Source: JBLHKE01 sp047619485 (GTDB lineage Bacteria > Verrucomicrobiota > Verrucomicrobiia > Verrucomicrobiales > DEV007). Taken from it: a stretch of DNA of 8,584 nt. This document shows positions 1 through 8,073 of the stretch, in pieces (position 1 is the stretch's first letter; the number at the start of each line of letters is the position of its first letter). Below the pieces are notes generated by a model. That model searched no databases. It had not been told where the DNA came from and saw nothing but the letters and a program-made list of their open reading frames with translations. The stretch covers positions 1 through 8,584 of the forward strand of contig JBLHKE010000315.1 of NCBI GenBank assembly GCA_047619485.1, in the 5' to 3' direction. The translations under genes were made by a program, and so were the position numbers.

Positions 1-1671
1 GGCCAGCTGCAGGGAGCGGTTGGGCGAATCGCCCGAAAACGATGAGTGATCCGGCCCCGGAAGGTGGTAAGCCACGATGCCCCCGATCTCACCCGGGCGA
101 CCGTTGCCAGACGCGTCCGCCAGCACGTCACCTTCGAATTCTTCACATCGCCAGTAAGCGAGTGGCTTCTCCGCCAAGACAGCTTCGGCGTAGGCGCCGT
201 GGTGGAGCGCAGGTTCCCGGCGGGGTTTGCCGGAAAGGGTTTCCAGTGAAGCGAGCAGGGCATCCACAATTTTCGGTTCCGCCCCGACTTCCAGCCCCGC
301 GGTGCGGGCTGGCCAGGTGGTGTACCCGCCGAGGGCATGCTGCGCCGGAGGTGGGATGTATCCGGCCGCTCCATTGGCCAGCTCGATATTGAAGGTGGAG
401 GGAAATGGGCTCCGTGCCTTGAGCTTCAAGCCGGTGATCGAATAGACCTCATTCGGGATTGCGGTGAAGGCGAGGTCGCCGACGCGCACCGCCTGTAGCA
501 CCAGCTTCTCAGTTGGATTCTCGTGGATGAACCGTGCCTGCTCCGCGTAAACTTCCGGGCGATTTTTTGGCCTGCGCCCTTTCATGGGGACGAGTAGCTT
601 GTCAGCCCAGGCGAGGCGCTCCGCATCGGGCAAGCGGCGTGACAATGTTAGCGTCTGTTGGTGCATGTCCAAAGGCGGGCTCTCATGGTAGTGGATTTTC
701 TCCAGTGCCTGCTCCGCGATCTGAACCAGCCCATCCGTGTAACGGGATGCGTCGGCTCCTCGGTTGGCTTTGCTGTAGTCCATCCAGTGGAGGTCACCAC
801 TGGTGCCCTGTGACATGGCACAGACCGGTGCGTGTTCGCCCTTCCCCAAGCTCTGCGCGAGGCGGTCGGAGAAGAGGCCAAAATAATCCGCTGCGCCGCA
901 TCCTCCGTAGTAGTGCATCGAGAAGTTGGCGAGCACTGCGAGTGGTTTGCCTTCCAAGGTTTGGATTGATAGCACCGAGAGCTCGTCGTCCACCGGGCCG
1001 GAGGGACCGACGTAAGATGGGTTCAGGTATCCAGGGTGCATCATGGCGCGGACGGTGGTTTTCCCAAAGGGATCCGCCTGCATCCGGTCCGGCCTAGTAA
1101 TCCAGCGGCGGCAATTGGTGAAACCTGGAGCCCGCACCTGGGCCGAGCCGATGCGCGCGGGCTCGAGCTTTGCGTAGGCGCGACCGATGCCCTCGGCGAT
1201 CTTCGCGGGAAGGAATTCGGTGTAAGCGGGGTCGGCCATCGTCCCGAGGCAGAAGTTCATCGTGCTCGGTGCGCTATGGGTGTGGTTCGCAGCGATGAGG
1301 ATACGCTCGGGTGGGATGCCGGTGGCTTTCGACGCCAGCGCCTTGGCGCGATCACACACGTCCCGCGGAACCATGCAGCTGTCGATCACGGCGATCGCGA
1401 TGCACATCTCACCGCGCTCGAGCACAAAGCACCGGGCATTCAGATCGCCCGGCTTCATCTTTCCGCGCCGGCTTTCGGTGAAGCCGCCGTTGATCAAGAG
1501 CGAGTCGAAAGGTGGGGTGATGTCTTGGACGTAAGCGCCGGCTCTAAACGGTGGGTCTGCAGTCGGATGATCTGCAGAAAGCGCGAGCGATAGAGCCAGT
1601 AAGGCGAATAGTGCCAGGCTGCACAGGGTGGGTAAGAACCGGGAGGAAATCATTGGATGTTCGTAGTTCAT
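1..1671 (-). CDS. Exported neutral-ceramidase-like hydrolase with C-terminal LamG domain (3' end beyond window)
   Basis: The reading frame is open for 557 codons from the ATG at 1671 to the left edge with no stop, so the gene is truncated by the window. A hydrophobic export signal covers residues about 11-32, ending near LSA. The body resembles the neutral/alkaline non-lysosomal ceramidase family, which are zinc amidases that cleave N-acyl sphingosine. NHTHSAP (129-135) fits the first zinc-histidine motif, H253 in NFSMHYY the second, E408 in IPNEVYS the zinc glutamate, and Y438 or Y450 the tyrosine ligand. Where classical ceramidases have the nucleophile motif GDVSPN, this protein has GDLHWM (292-297), so the serine position is a histidine and the substrate is uncertain. 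From about residue 493 the pattern AYAEAVLAEKPLAYW opens a LamG/concanavalin-like domain. The start overlaps the upstream stop (ATGA), implying coupled translation. The ATG at 1653 gives a cleaner signal peptide and is an alternative start. Ceramidase-like fold: fairly sure. Actual ceramidase activity: doubtful. Confidence 0.85.
   Translation of the reverse strand, partial: MNYEHPMISSRFLPTLCSLALFALLALSLALSADHPTADPPFRAGAYVQDITPPFDSLLINGGFTESRRGKMKPGDLNARCFVLERGEMCIAIAVIDSCMVPRDVCDRAKALASKATGIPPERILIAANHTHSAPSTMNFCLGTMADPAYTEFLPAKIAEGIGRAYAKLEPARIGSAQVRAPGFTNCRRWITRPDRMQADPFGKTTVRAMMHPGYLNPSYVGPSGPVDDELSVLSIQTLEGKPLAVLANFSMHYYGGCGAADYFGLFSDRLAQSLGKGEHAPVCAMSQGTSGDLHWMDYSKANRGADASRYTDGLVQIAEQALEKIHYHESPPLDMHQQTLTLSRRLPDAERLAWADKLLVPMKGRRPKNRPEVYAEQARFIHENPTEKLVLQAVRVGDLAFTAIPNEVYSITGLKLKARSPFPSTFNIELANGAAGYIPPPAQHALGGYTTWPARTAGLEVGAEPKIVDALLASLETLSGKPRREPALHHGAYAEAVLAEKPLAYWRCEEFEGDVLADASGNGRPGEIGGIVAYHLPGPDHSSFSGDSPNRSLQLA
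1668..1671 (-). other. ATGA stop-start overlap coupling two genes
   Basis: The TGA ending the 1504-residue gene (1670-1668) shares bases with the ATG of the ceramidase-like gene (1671-1669). A purine-rich GAGAGA lies about 7-8 bases upstream of the ATG and may serve as a weak ribosome binding site. This arrangement indicates that the two genes share an mRNA and are probably translationally coupled, if the ATG at 1671 rather than the one at 1653 is the true start. Confidence 0.6.
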
Positions 1672-4600
1672 GGTTGTTCTCTCGGCGCCACCTCGAAGTG
1701 ATGCAGCACGTTCTTTACCAACTTGCTTAAAGACTCGTCGTGATACAAACCCCACGCGGTCGCGATCGAGCCGGTATGGAACACCCGGCCACCTTCGGGG
1801 CGTTGCCAGTAGATGATCTCCGCGATGGTCTGCTCATCGCCAGACCGCGCCTTGTGAGCCTCGGCGTTGAAGTCGAGGACGTTTCGCTTGTCGAGGCTGC
1901 GCGCCAAGGTGGTGATCCCCCCGGGCTCGACCAGCCCTTTCAGCGCCGGGTTCTCGGTCGCTCTCAACAAGGTCGAGAGCCGCACATCGTACTCGTGGCC
2001 GACCGCGCCCATCGCCTTGGTGGCGAAACCAAATGCCTCTCCCTTTTTAAGCTCGACCTTGTGCGGCTCGTTAAACAGGAAGTGATCCGGCAGATCGATC
2101 TGGTAGGGTTTGAAGTTCCCACCGCTCCATCCGATGCAAGTCAGACCGACTAGCTTCCACGCCGGGTAACCGCAGAAGCGCATCAGGCTGCCTCGCTTGA
2201 AATCGTGGCTGTGGTAGAGCTCGCCAACCTTGGCGCGCGCCCGACCGCCGATACTCTTGCCGAACTTGCGGCACTCCATCACCTCGCCGGATTCGTCGAA
2301 ACTCACCCGCCAAAACATGGTGTTGCCGGACATCACCACCGCGGCGCCACCAGCTTTCAGATAGTTGTCGAGCCCATCGTAGGCGCGCGCCGACCAGTAT
2401 TCGCTATGCCCGTTCATGCAGACCGCCTTGTAGCCATTCAACACTTCAGGATTCCGATCCAGATCGTGGTCGGTGATGACGTCGTAGTCGTAGCCGTGCT
2501 TGTCCAACCACAGGTGTAGAAAGCGCTCGCCGCGCAACAGGTGGCTGTATCCTCCACCGATATAAGTCTTGTTTGGTCCGGCGGCTGGCCAGGGCACTTT
2601 CATACCAATCTTGTAAGTTGGCTGACCATTGTGGTGGTCGCTGTAACAGCTGTATTTGGGAGCGCGCGGGTGACTGTTGCCCAATCCTCCGGTGCCCATC
2701 TGAATCAGCCCGGGGCCGTGGTTGAGCGGGAACGGATTGGAGTTGTAGGCCAGCCAGGTATTGGACGAAACGAGAACGAGTAATGGCGCCTTGGGCCGCG
2801 ATTCGGGGCGGCGCACGATAAAGGTGGTGTGGTAGCGCATCGGCTTGCCGTTCATCTGGAAATCGAATCGTCCCGCGTAAACCCCGGACTTGGCGTCGGC
2901 TGGGACGCGGAACCGGTGGTTGACCTCCCAGCGGGCGTTGTAGAGTTCGTCGGCGGCCAACCTTAAACCGTGTCCGCGTTGCGGATCTGTGTTCGGGTTG
3001 TATTCTGCATCATGTCGACCGATCGCCGTGGCGTCGAAGCTCGGGCCGCCGACCATCCAGGTTCCGCGGTTGATGATCTGCCCGTCGCGTCCGTCCGATC
3101 CCGCATCGGCGACCTTCGTGCCACGTTCCTCGTCGAACGGCCAGCACCCGAGCACGGAATTTCCTTGTGGTGCCGTCAGACCACGATCAGCGAAGCGATT
3201 CTGGACCTGCTCCCGATCGAGCGCCCGCCCGTGCATGGCGCACATCGCGATGTCGCCGTTGTAAAAACTCGCGGCCACCCCGTCGCTTGCGTAGGCGCCG
3301 ATTCGGATCGCGGTGCGTCCGGGCCGCACCACACCGGCAAACGGGAACTCGGCCGCCAGCTTGCCATCGATGTAGATTCGCTTGCTCTTCCCATCCCAGC
3401 TAGCAGCGATGTGATGCCAACGCTGGGCTTTGATCAGGCCTGGCTCGGTCTGGTGAAGCGAAGCCGGGTCGTGGGTGCCGCCGGTTCCAGTCATGAACAC
3501 GATCCGGTCATCGTTTAGAAACAAGCCGATCCCGCAACGGTTGGGATAATCGTGCTGGGTGATCAAGCCCTGCCAGCCGGCCAGATTGAACGGGCGGATC
3601 CAGCCTTCCAAAGTGAGTTGGCTCAGCCGCCTTTCATCGGGCAGACCGTTGCTCACGTGCACGTAAGAACCCGGATGGATCGGCTGCGATTGCGGCTTCT
3701 CGACCTTGAACGTTTCTAGCACCGGGTCCTGATCCCGGTTTTCAGGATCTGCCCCTAGTTGCACCACATTCAAGTCGTAGGGGACGCGGCTGCTGACGCG
3801 GAATTCGATTTCCTCGCCCGCGGCGATACTCTTTTGTGCGTAGGCGTGCAGACCGGGCAAGTTCACCGGTAGATGGTCGGGGATCTCCTGCTGCTCGGAT
3901 GGTTTGTCCGTGGCGGCAGTCGTCGCGCCGGGTAGCTTGGTCGATTTTAAATAGGCCACCAGATCGGCGATCTCCCCTGGCTTCAGCAGGCTGTCGAAAA
4001 CTTCGGGCATCAGCGAGAGATTGGAATATTTGGCCGCTTTGATTTCCTTAATGGGGATCGGTAGTTCTACTCCTGGAGCTGGTGCGAGCACCATTTGATC
4101 GACGTTATCCCGAAGGATCAGGCCTCCTGTTTCTCCGTTCTTAGTCTGCATCGTTACCAGCTCGTAATAACGGGCAATCGACGAACTGGGATAGACGATG
4201 GCCTCTAGCAAATCCTGCTCACTGCGGATCGAGCCGATACCAGTTAGGTCGGGTCCAAATTTCACTCCCTGATCACCCATGACGTGGCAGGTGATGCACA
4301 GAGACTTGGTGGCATTATGGAACAGTTTCTCGCCGCGCGCGGGATCTCCTTTGGGCAACAAGGCCGTGAGTTCCTGTAGCCGGGTCGTCTGTCTGACCAG
4401 CTTTGCCGGATCCGCGTCTACGGCATCTGCCAGTCGGATTTCGGGCATGGCATGGGGCGTCGCGTTGCGCTGGTTCACCTCGTGCATGAGGCTAACTTGT
4501 TTTCCCAGCGGGTGGTCCTCGGGAAGGTTGTCGGTGTCGCCGATCTCATACAGCGCATAGATGATGGCGTGCCTCAAAAACGCATCCACGCCCTTCGAAG

Positions 4601-6182
4601 CCGCTTCCAGCAGCGGCTTGGATGCCCTGCGGTCACCGATTCTCCCCAGCGCCATGGCCGCCAGTCGACTCTGTTTGTCGTCATTGCCAGCGAGCAATTT
4701 GATCAGCGCTTCGAGCGCGTCGGGATCGCGCCACAGGCCGACGCTGTGGATGGCCGCCGCGCGGACTTCTGCACTCTCATCGTCTAGAAATTCCCGCACT
4801 GTCGTCCGCGACGCATCACCCGGGATGCGGTGCAGCGCCCAGAGTGCGGGGACGCGTGCCTTGGCCGAGCGGAGCTCCTCGAGGTTGCTCTCCTTCGCTA
4901 CGGCTTCAATCGCCCGCGTCACCACTGCTGGTCGCCGATCGGACAACCAACTGATTTCGGGCTGATTCCAATCCAGATCAAGCCCGCGGGGGTCTTTGCT
5001 TACGGGCGAGTCCTCTTTTTGAATCCGATAGATGGCGCCGAGAATATGCGGCTTAGCGACCTTTGAGGTCGGACAACAGATCATGTACCAGCTGCCAGTA
5101 TCCGCCACCAGCAGGCTACCGTCGGCATCTTCGATCACATCGGTTGGATGGAAATCGCTCTGATCGCTTTCGATAAAACTGCTAGTCGTCGCGCTGTAAG
5201 TCGACCCGTCACGGCTCAGCTGGTGCCTCGAGATGCGCCGCAGGTTGAAGTCGGAGCAGAACAGATCACCGCGCAGGCCGTGCGCATCGTTTTTGGGCAT
5301 TACGATTCCCGAAGGGGCAGCTGGTCCCATCTGTGTCAGGATCGGCAGCAGGCCTCCTGTGGTCGGGTGCGGTGCCAGAACACGATCGTTCTTCTTGCCA
5401 TACATCCCGCCGTAGATGGCATGTAGGATCCCGTCGCGTTTGCCGGGACCGGATAGATCAAAAAAGGTGCCGCTCAAAAATCGCTCTCCTGTTTCACTGA
5501 ATGTTAGTCCGACTGGATTGTTCATCCCGCCGGTGATGACCACTTCCAGCTCGCTGCCGTCGGGTCTGGCACGATAGATATGAGCGGCGTTCGACTTGAA
5601 CATCTCGCCATTGCCGAGCACGTGGCTCTGAGGTGCAAAAGCTCCTTTGCACCAGTAGAAAAACCCGTCGGTTCCGATATAGGGACCGTGCAGATCGTTG
5701 CCGCAACCTTCGATCGAGCCACCGTCAAACCAGGAGGTCCGCTCGTCCGCGACGTGGTCGCCATCGGTGTCGCGGAGTTTCCAAATGTGCGGCGGGGCTC
5801 CCACATAGACGGCGCCCTCATGGACGAGGATACCTTCCGGAAAGGGCAGGTGTTCGGCGAAGACGGTCGACTCGTCAAATACCCCATCGCCGTCGTGGTC
5901 GACCAATCTCAACACGCGGTGCTGCGGATCTTTGAGTTGCGCCGGCGCATTGTCAGTGTTCCCCGAGCTGTCGGTGACATAAAGCACGCCTTCGTCGTCG
6001 AAACACATGTGAATCGGTCTCTGCACTAGAGGCGGCGCGGCGACGCGCTTCAGGACATAGCCGTCAGGGATCGTGAACGTATGCGGCGCGATGGTGATTT
6101 TCTCAGCACCGAGTCCGTGCGGACAGAATGGAAATGCCTGCAGGGCTAGGCAGGTTAGTAGTAGAAAGAGGAAGGATCTCAT
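1668..6182 (-). CDS. Exported fusion: PVC-type dehydrogenase propeller, HEAT repeats, heme-c domain and N,N-dimethylformamidase large-subunit-like module
   Basis: The 1504-residue protein starts with a signal peptide (1-26, ending GLGA). Residues about 30-390 form the beta-propeller of the Pirellula/Verrucomicrobium membrane-bound dehydrogenase family, with Asp-rich DHDGDG and DTDGD loops. Residues about 410-560 are HEAT-like repeats. Residues about 605-750 are the PVC heme-c module, with CITCH at 629-633 and Met725 (SLMPE) as the likely distal ligand. Residues about 775-1500 match the dimethylformamidase large subunit: an Ig-like entry domain (LHAYAQKSIAAGEEIEF), a LamG/pentraxin-like domain (about 850-1000), a linker (CWPFDEERGTKVADAG) and the catalytic domain. 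Candidate iron ligands are Y1146 (WLAYN), Y1180 (SCYSDHH) and E1261 (GHSEYWS), with H1259 beside the last. DMFase hydrolyses formamides to amine plus formate; the substrate here is unknown. No small-subunit gene is visible in the window. The start has no strong Shine-Dalgarno sequence, but the signal peptide begins exactly there. The domain calls are confident and the function is inferred. Confidence 0.93.
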   Translation of the reverse strand: MRSFLFLLLTCLALQAFPFCPHGLGAEKITIAPHTFTIPDGYVLKRVAAPPLVQRPIHMCFDDEGVLYVTDSSGNTDNAPAQLKDPQHRVLRLVDHDGDGVFDESTVFAEHLPFPEGILVHEGAVYVGAPPHIWKLRDTDGDHVADERTSWFDGGSIEGCGNDLHGPYIGTDGFFYWCKGAFAPQSHVLGNGEMFKSNAAHIYRARPDGSELEVVITGGMNNPVGLTFSETGERFLSGTFFDLSGPGKRDGILHAIYGGMYGKKNDRVLAPHPTTGGLLPILTQMGPAAPSGIVMPKNDAHGLRGDLFCSDFNLRRISRHQLSRDGSTYSATTSSFIESDQSDFHPTDVIEDADGSLLVADTGSWYMICCPTSKVAKPHILGAIYRIQKEDSPVSKDPRGLDLDWNQPEISWLSDRRPAVVTRAIEAVAKESNLEELRSAKARVPALWALHRIPGDASRTTVREFLDDESAEVRAAAIHSVGLWRDPDALEALIKLLAGNDDKQSRLAAMALGRIGDRRASKPLLEAASKGVDAFLRHAIIYALYEIGDTDNLPEDHPLGKQVSLMHEVNQRNATPHAMPEIRLADAVDADPAKLVRQTTRLQELTALLPKGDPARGEKLFHNATKSLCITCHVMGDQGVKFGPDLTGIGSIRSEQDLLEAIVYPSSSIARYYELVTMQTKNGETGGLILRDNVDQMVLAPAPGVELPIPIKEIKAAKYSNLSLMPEVFDSLLKPGEIADLVAYLKSTKLPGATTAATDKPSEQQEIPDHLPVNLPGLHAYAQKSIAAGEEIEFRVSSRVPYDLNVVQLGADPENRDQDPVLETFKVEKPQSQPIHPGSYVHVSNGLPDERRLSQLTLEGWIRPFNLAGWQGLITQHDYPNRCGIGLFLNDDRIVFMTGTGGTHDPASLHQTEPGLIKAQRWHHIAASWDGKSKRIYIDGKLAAEFPFAGVVRPGRTAIRIGAYASDGVAASFYNGDIAMCAMHGRALDREQVQNRFADRGLTAPQGNSVLGCWPFDEERGTKVADAGSDGRDGQIINRGTWMVGGPSFDATAIGRHDAEYNPNTDPQRGHGLRLAADELYNARWEVNHRFRVPADAKSGVYAGRFDFQMNGKPMRYHTTFIVRRPESRPKAPLLVLVSSNTWLAYNSNPFPLNHGPGLIQMGTGGLGNSHPRAPKYSCYSDHHNGQPTYKIGMKVPWPAAGPNKTYIGGGYSHLLRGERFLHLWLDKHGYDYDVITDHDLDRNPEVLNGYKAVCMNGHSEYWSARAYDGLDNYLKAGGAAVVMSGNTMFWRVSFDESGEVMECRKFGKSIGGRARAKVGELYHSHDFKRGSLMRFCGYPAWKLVGLTCIGWSGGNFKPYQIDLPDHFLFNEPHKVELKKGEAFGFATKAMGAVGHEYDVRLSTLLRATENPALKGLVEPGGITTLARSLDKRNVLDFNAEAHKARSGDEQTIAEIIYWQRPEGGRVFHTGSIATAWGLYHDESLSKLVKNVLHHFEVAPREQP

Positions 6183-6375
6183 GCCCAGATTCTCGCAGAG
6201 ATCGATGAGGTAAACGAGATCATTGCAGAGTTTTGAAATCCGTTACTCCCGGGAAGCGAGGTCAATTCAGCCTCGGCAGAAGATCCATCGGCATGTTTTA
6301 GACGAAAGGTGACGGTTTGCTCCATGGTTTTCTGATAGTTGGGAATCGGTTCAATCGATCGGCGTTCGAACGTTT
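6183..6375. other. Longest intergenic gap in the window; no clear promoter or terminator
   Basis: This is the only sizeable non-coding stretch, between the FAD oxidoreductase stop and the fusion-gene start. It is largely occupied by the decayed Dabb-like fragment. I found no convincing -35/-10 pair and no stem-loop followed by a U-run on the minus strand. The short palindrome CGTTCGAACG (6363-6372), just after the FAD gene stop, could form at most a very weak hairpin. Whether transcription reads through or restarts here cannot be decided from the sequence. Confidence 0.5.
6220..6325 (-). pseudogene. Remnant of a Dabb-family (stress-responsive alpha/beta barrel) gene, frameshifted and truncated
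   Basis: From the ATG at 6325 the frame reads MEQTVTFRLKHADGSSAEAE, which resembles the opening of small Dabb-domain proteins (usually about 100 residues) common in PVC and Bacteroidetes genomes. After about 25 residues the Dabb-like signal moves to the next frame, which reads FPGVTDFKTLQ, the second recognisable segment of that family (IPGV..F..L). It ends at a TGA at 6222-6220. The spacing between the two segments is shorter than in intact members, and the C-terminal half is missing. The original frame continues without similarity to a TGA at 6181-6179, overlapping the next gene's start, giving a 48-residue peptide. I read this as an N-terminal relic with a small deletion and a frameshift. 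A functional short peptide is the alternative. The family recognition is from memory of its consensus. Confidence 0.45.
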
Positions 6376-8034
6376 TTACTGGGCATTCAATCGCTGATCG
6401 TCCTTGAGGAGGCGTGCCCGAAGCTGCGTGTAAGGAACCGCCTGCACACTGGAGTTCTGTTCCATCGCCATGCAAGCCGCCGTCGCGGCGCTCTGCCCGA
6501 GTATCATGAACACCGGTTCCATGCGGATTGAACCGAAGGCGATATGGGTCGCGGACAGTGACCAGGGCACCAGTAGGTTCTCGCATTCGCTCGCTGGAGG
6601 CACGATTGCCCGATAGGAAATGCCATAGGCTTTGCCGCGTAGGTAGGATTGGATGTCGCCCTCGTTTTTGACCATGCCCTTGTGGACGAAGCGCTGCACG
6701 TTGTGGGAATCCAGAGTGTAGGCACCCATGCCGACCGGATCGTCTATAGGCAACGTGCGGCGGCAGTGGTTCTCGGTCATGACGAACTCAGACTTCATGC
6801 GTCGTGCTTCACGCACATAGAGGTTGTGCGGCCAGTTGCCGTTGTCGGTGAATTCGTCTTTCGCCAGCCCCCAGACACCGATGCTGTTGCGGATACTCTC
6901 CGGCACGCGCGGGTGATTCTGCAAGGTCCACACCAGACCAAGCTGCCAATCGCGATGCTTGGTTGCGAGCTTCTCGCGCCCGACATGATCGAGCGTTGCC
7001 CAGTTCCAATCGTCGCCGTAATTCCCGCCGATGAGGTCGCATGAGATCCCGCTGGCGTTGTTGGCATCGGTCTTGCGGTTGGGAACCAGGGTGGTCTTGA
7101 AAAACTTTCCCTTCTGCCCGACCTCGATCGCACGGAAGAGAATTTCGAAGTCGGCAGCATCGTAGTCTTCCGGCTTTGGAACCGGGATCCGGTTAGCTGG
7201 GACATCCGTCAGTACCATCCGGTAGCAGTAGGCCTGGAAGCGGTGATCGGCGTCGCCGCGTTCACCGCCCATGTCCGGATTGACGCCCGGCAGCAGCCCG
7301 CTTTTGGCATCCCCTTTGACCACAAATGGATCAATCCCATTAGGAAGCTGATTGCCGCGCTGCGGTCCGGTGTTGCCGTTGCCAGTCTCGTCATACTGCG
7401 AGTTCGCCTCACGCCCCATGACAAACGACACGCCGGCTGCCGCCATCAGGTCGCCCTCGTAGGAGGCGTCGATGAACATCTTGCCTTTGATCGTCGTCCC
7501 GTCCTCGAGGCGCATGGCGGTGATCCGCTTGCCCGACATGGAAGCGCCCCGATCGAGATCGATGCGACCGCCGATGATCTGCACCCCGGCTTCTTTGGCC
7601 ATCGCGTCGAAAACCGCTTCGGCGACCTTCGGCTCGAAAGTCGAGGCCAGCTCGGTCTTCGGATTCAGCGCCGGGACGCCCTGGCCTTTGTTCGGGAAGG
7701 CGTCGCGATTTTCTTGCACCCAGGCAGCGTCCTTTTGGTAGTGCTGGTAGACGCGGTGATAAAACTCGCGCGACAGGCCGCCTAGGATGGCGGGGTTGCC
7801 GAGGTCGGTCCATCCCAATCCGCTGCTGGTCATGCCGCCGAGGTGCCCGTATTGGGACACGAGAATGACACTCTTCCCCATGCGGGCCGCTTGCACCGCT
7901 GCCGTCACACCACCGGAGGCATCGCCGTAGACAACCACGTCTGCCGCGTATTGCTTTGCCTCGGCATGGGCGGCCACATTGATCGCGCACATGATCATGA
8001 AAATGGCAGTAATTCGTTTAGGTAGGGTCATCAT
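6376..8034 (-). CDS. Exported FAD-dependent oxidoreductase
   Basis: The protein has 552 residues from the ATG at 8034. The frame is open up to a TTG at 8073, but the ATG directly precedes a good signal peptide, MMTLPKRITAIFMIMCAINV followed by AAHA, with cleavage probably after residue 24. Next comes a Rossmann dinucleotide-binding segment, DVVVYGDASGGVTAA (residues about 32-46), and the FAD-family signature HLGGMTSSGLGWTDLG (64-79). A second flavin-binding segment, FMILGQSAATAACMA, lies at about 509-523 near the C-terminus. This order is typical of the FAD_oxidored (PF12831) family, abundant as secreted proteins in Verrucomicrobia and Planctomycetes, where the substrates are mostly unknown. 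No metal or heme motif is seen. It begins 39 bases after the metallophosphoesterase stop with no obvious Shine-Dalgarno sequence, and the two are probably co-transcribed. The enzyme class is secure; the substrate cannot be read from the sequence. Confidence 0.92.
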   Translation of the reverse strand: MMTLPKRITAIFMIMCAINVAAHAEAKQYAADVVVYGDASGGVTAAVQAARMGKSVILVSQYGHLGGMTSSGLGWTDLGNPAILGGLSREFYHRVYQHYQKDAAWVQENRDAFPNKGQGVPALNPKTELASTFEPKVAEAVFDAMAKEAGVQIIGGRIDLDRGASMSGKRITAMRLEDGTTIKGKMFIDASYEGDLMAAAGVSFVMGREANSQYDETGNGNTGPQRGNQLPNGIDPFVVKGDAKSGLLPGVNPDMGGERGDADHRFQAYCYRMVLTDVPANRIPVPKPEDYDAADFEILFRAIEVGQKGKFFKTTLVPNRKTDANNASGISCDLIGGNYGDDWNWATLDHVGREKLATKHRDWQLGLVWTLQNHPRVPESIRNSIGVWGLAKDEFTDNGNWPHNLYVREARRMKSEFVMTENHCRRTLPIDDPVGMGAYTLDSHNVQRFVHKGMVKNEGDIQSYLRGKAYGISYRAIVPPASECENLLVPWSLSATHIAFGSIRMEPVFMILGQSAATAACMAMEQNSSVQAVPYTQLRARLLKDDQRLNAQ

Positions 8035-8073
8035 TAATCTAGTTATAGTTGCTGTTGTGGGGCGGGCGCTCAA

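Noticed and set aside
534..1593. Plus-strand open frames opposite the ceramidase-like gene
   Set aside because: They have Arg/Pro/Gly-rich, low-information translations and lie antisense to a frame that is open for 557 codons with clear family motifs.
6260..6265. TTGACC on the minus strand as a -35 box for the 1504-residue gene
   Set aside because: No acceptable -10 hexamer lies 16-18 bases downstream, and the sequence lies inside the Dabb-like remnant, so the match is probably chance.
6363..6377. CGTTCGAACG palindrome followed by TTTTT on the plus strand, as a terminator
   Set aside because: The stem would be only three base pairs around a four-base loop, and the T-run is on the plus strand, whereas all genes are on the minus strand.
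8035..8073. TTG at 8073 as the start of the FAD oxidoreductase
   Set aside because: It would place 13 residues lacking any signal-peptide character before a well-formed signal peptide that begins at the ATG at 8034.
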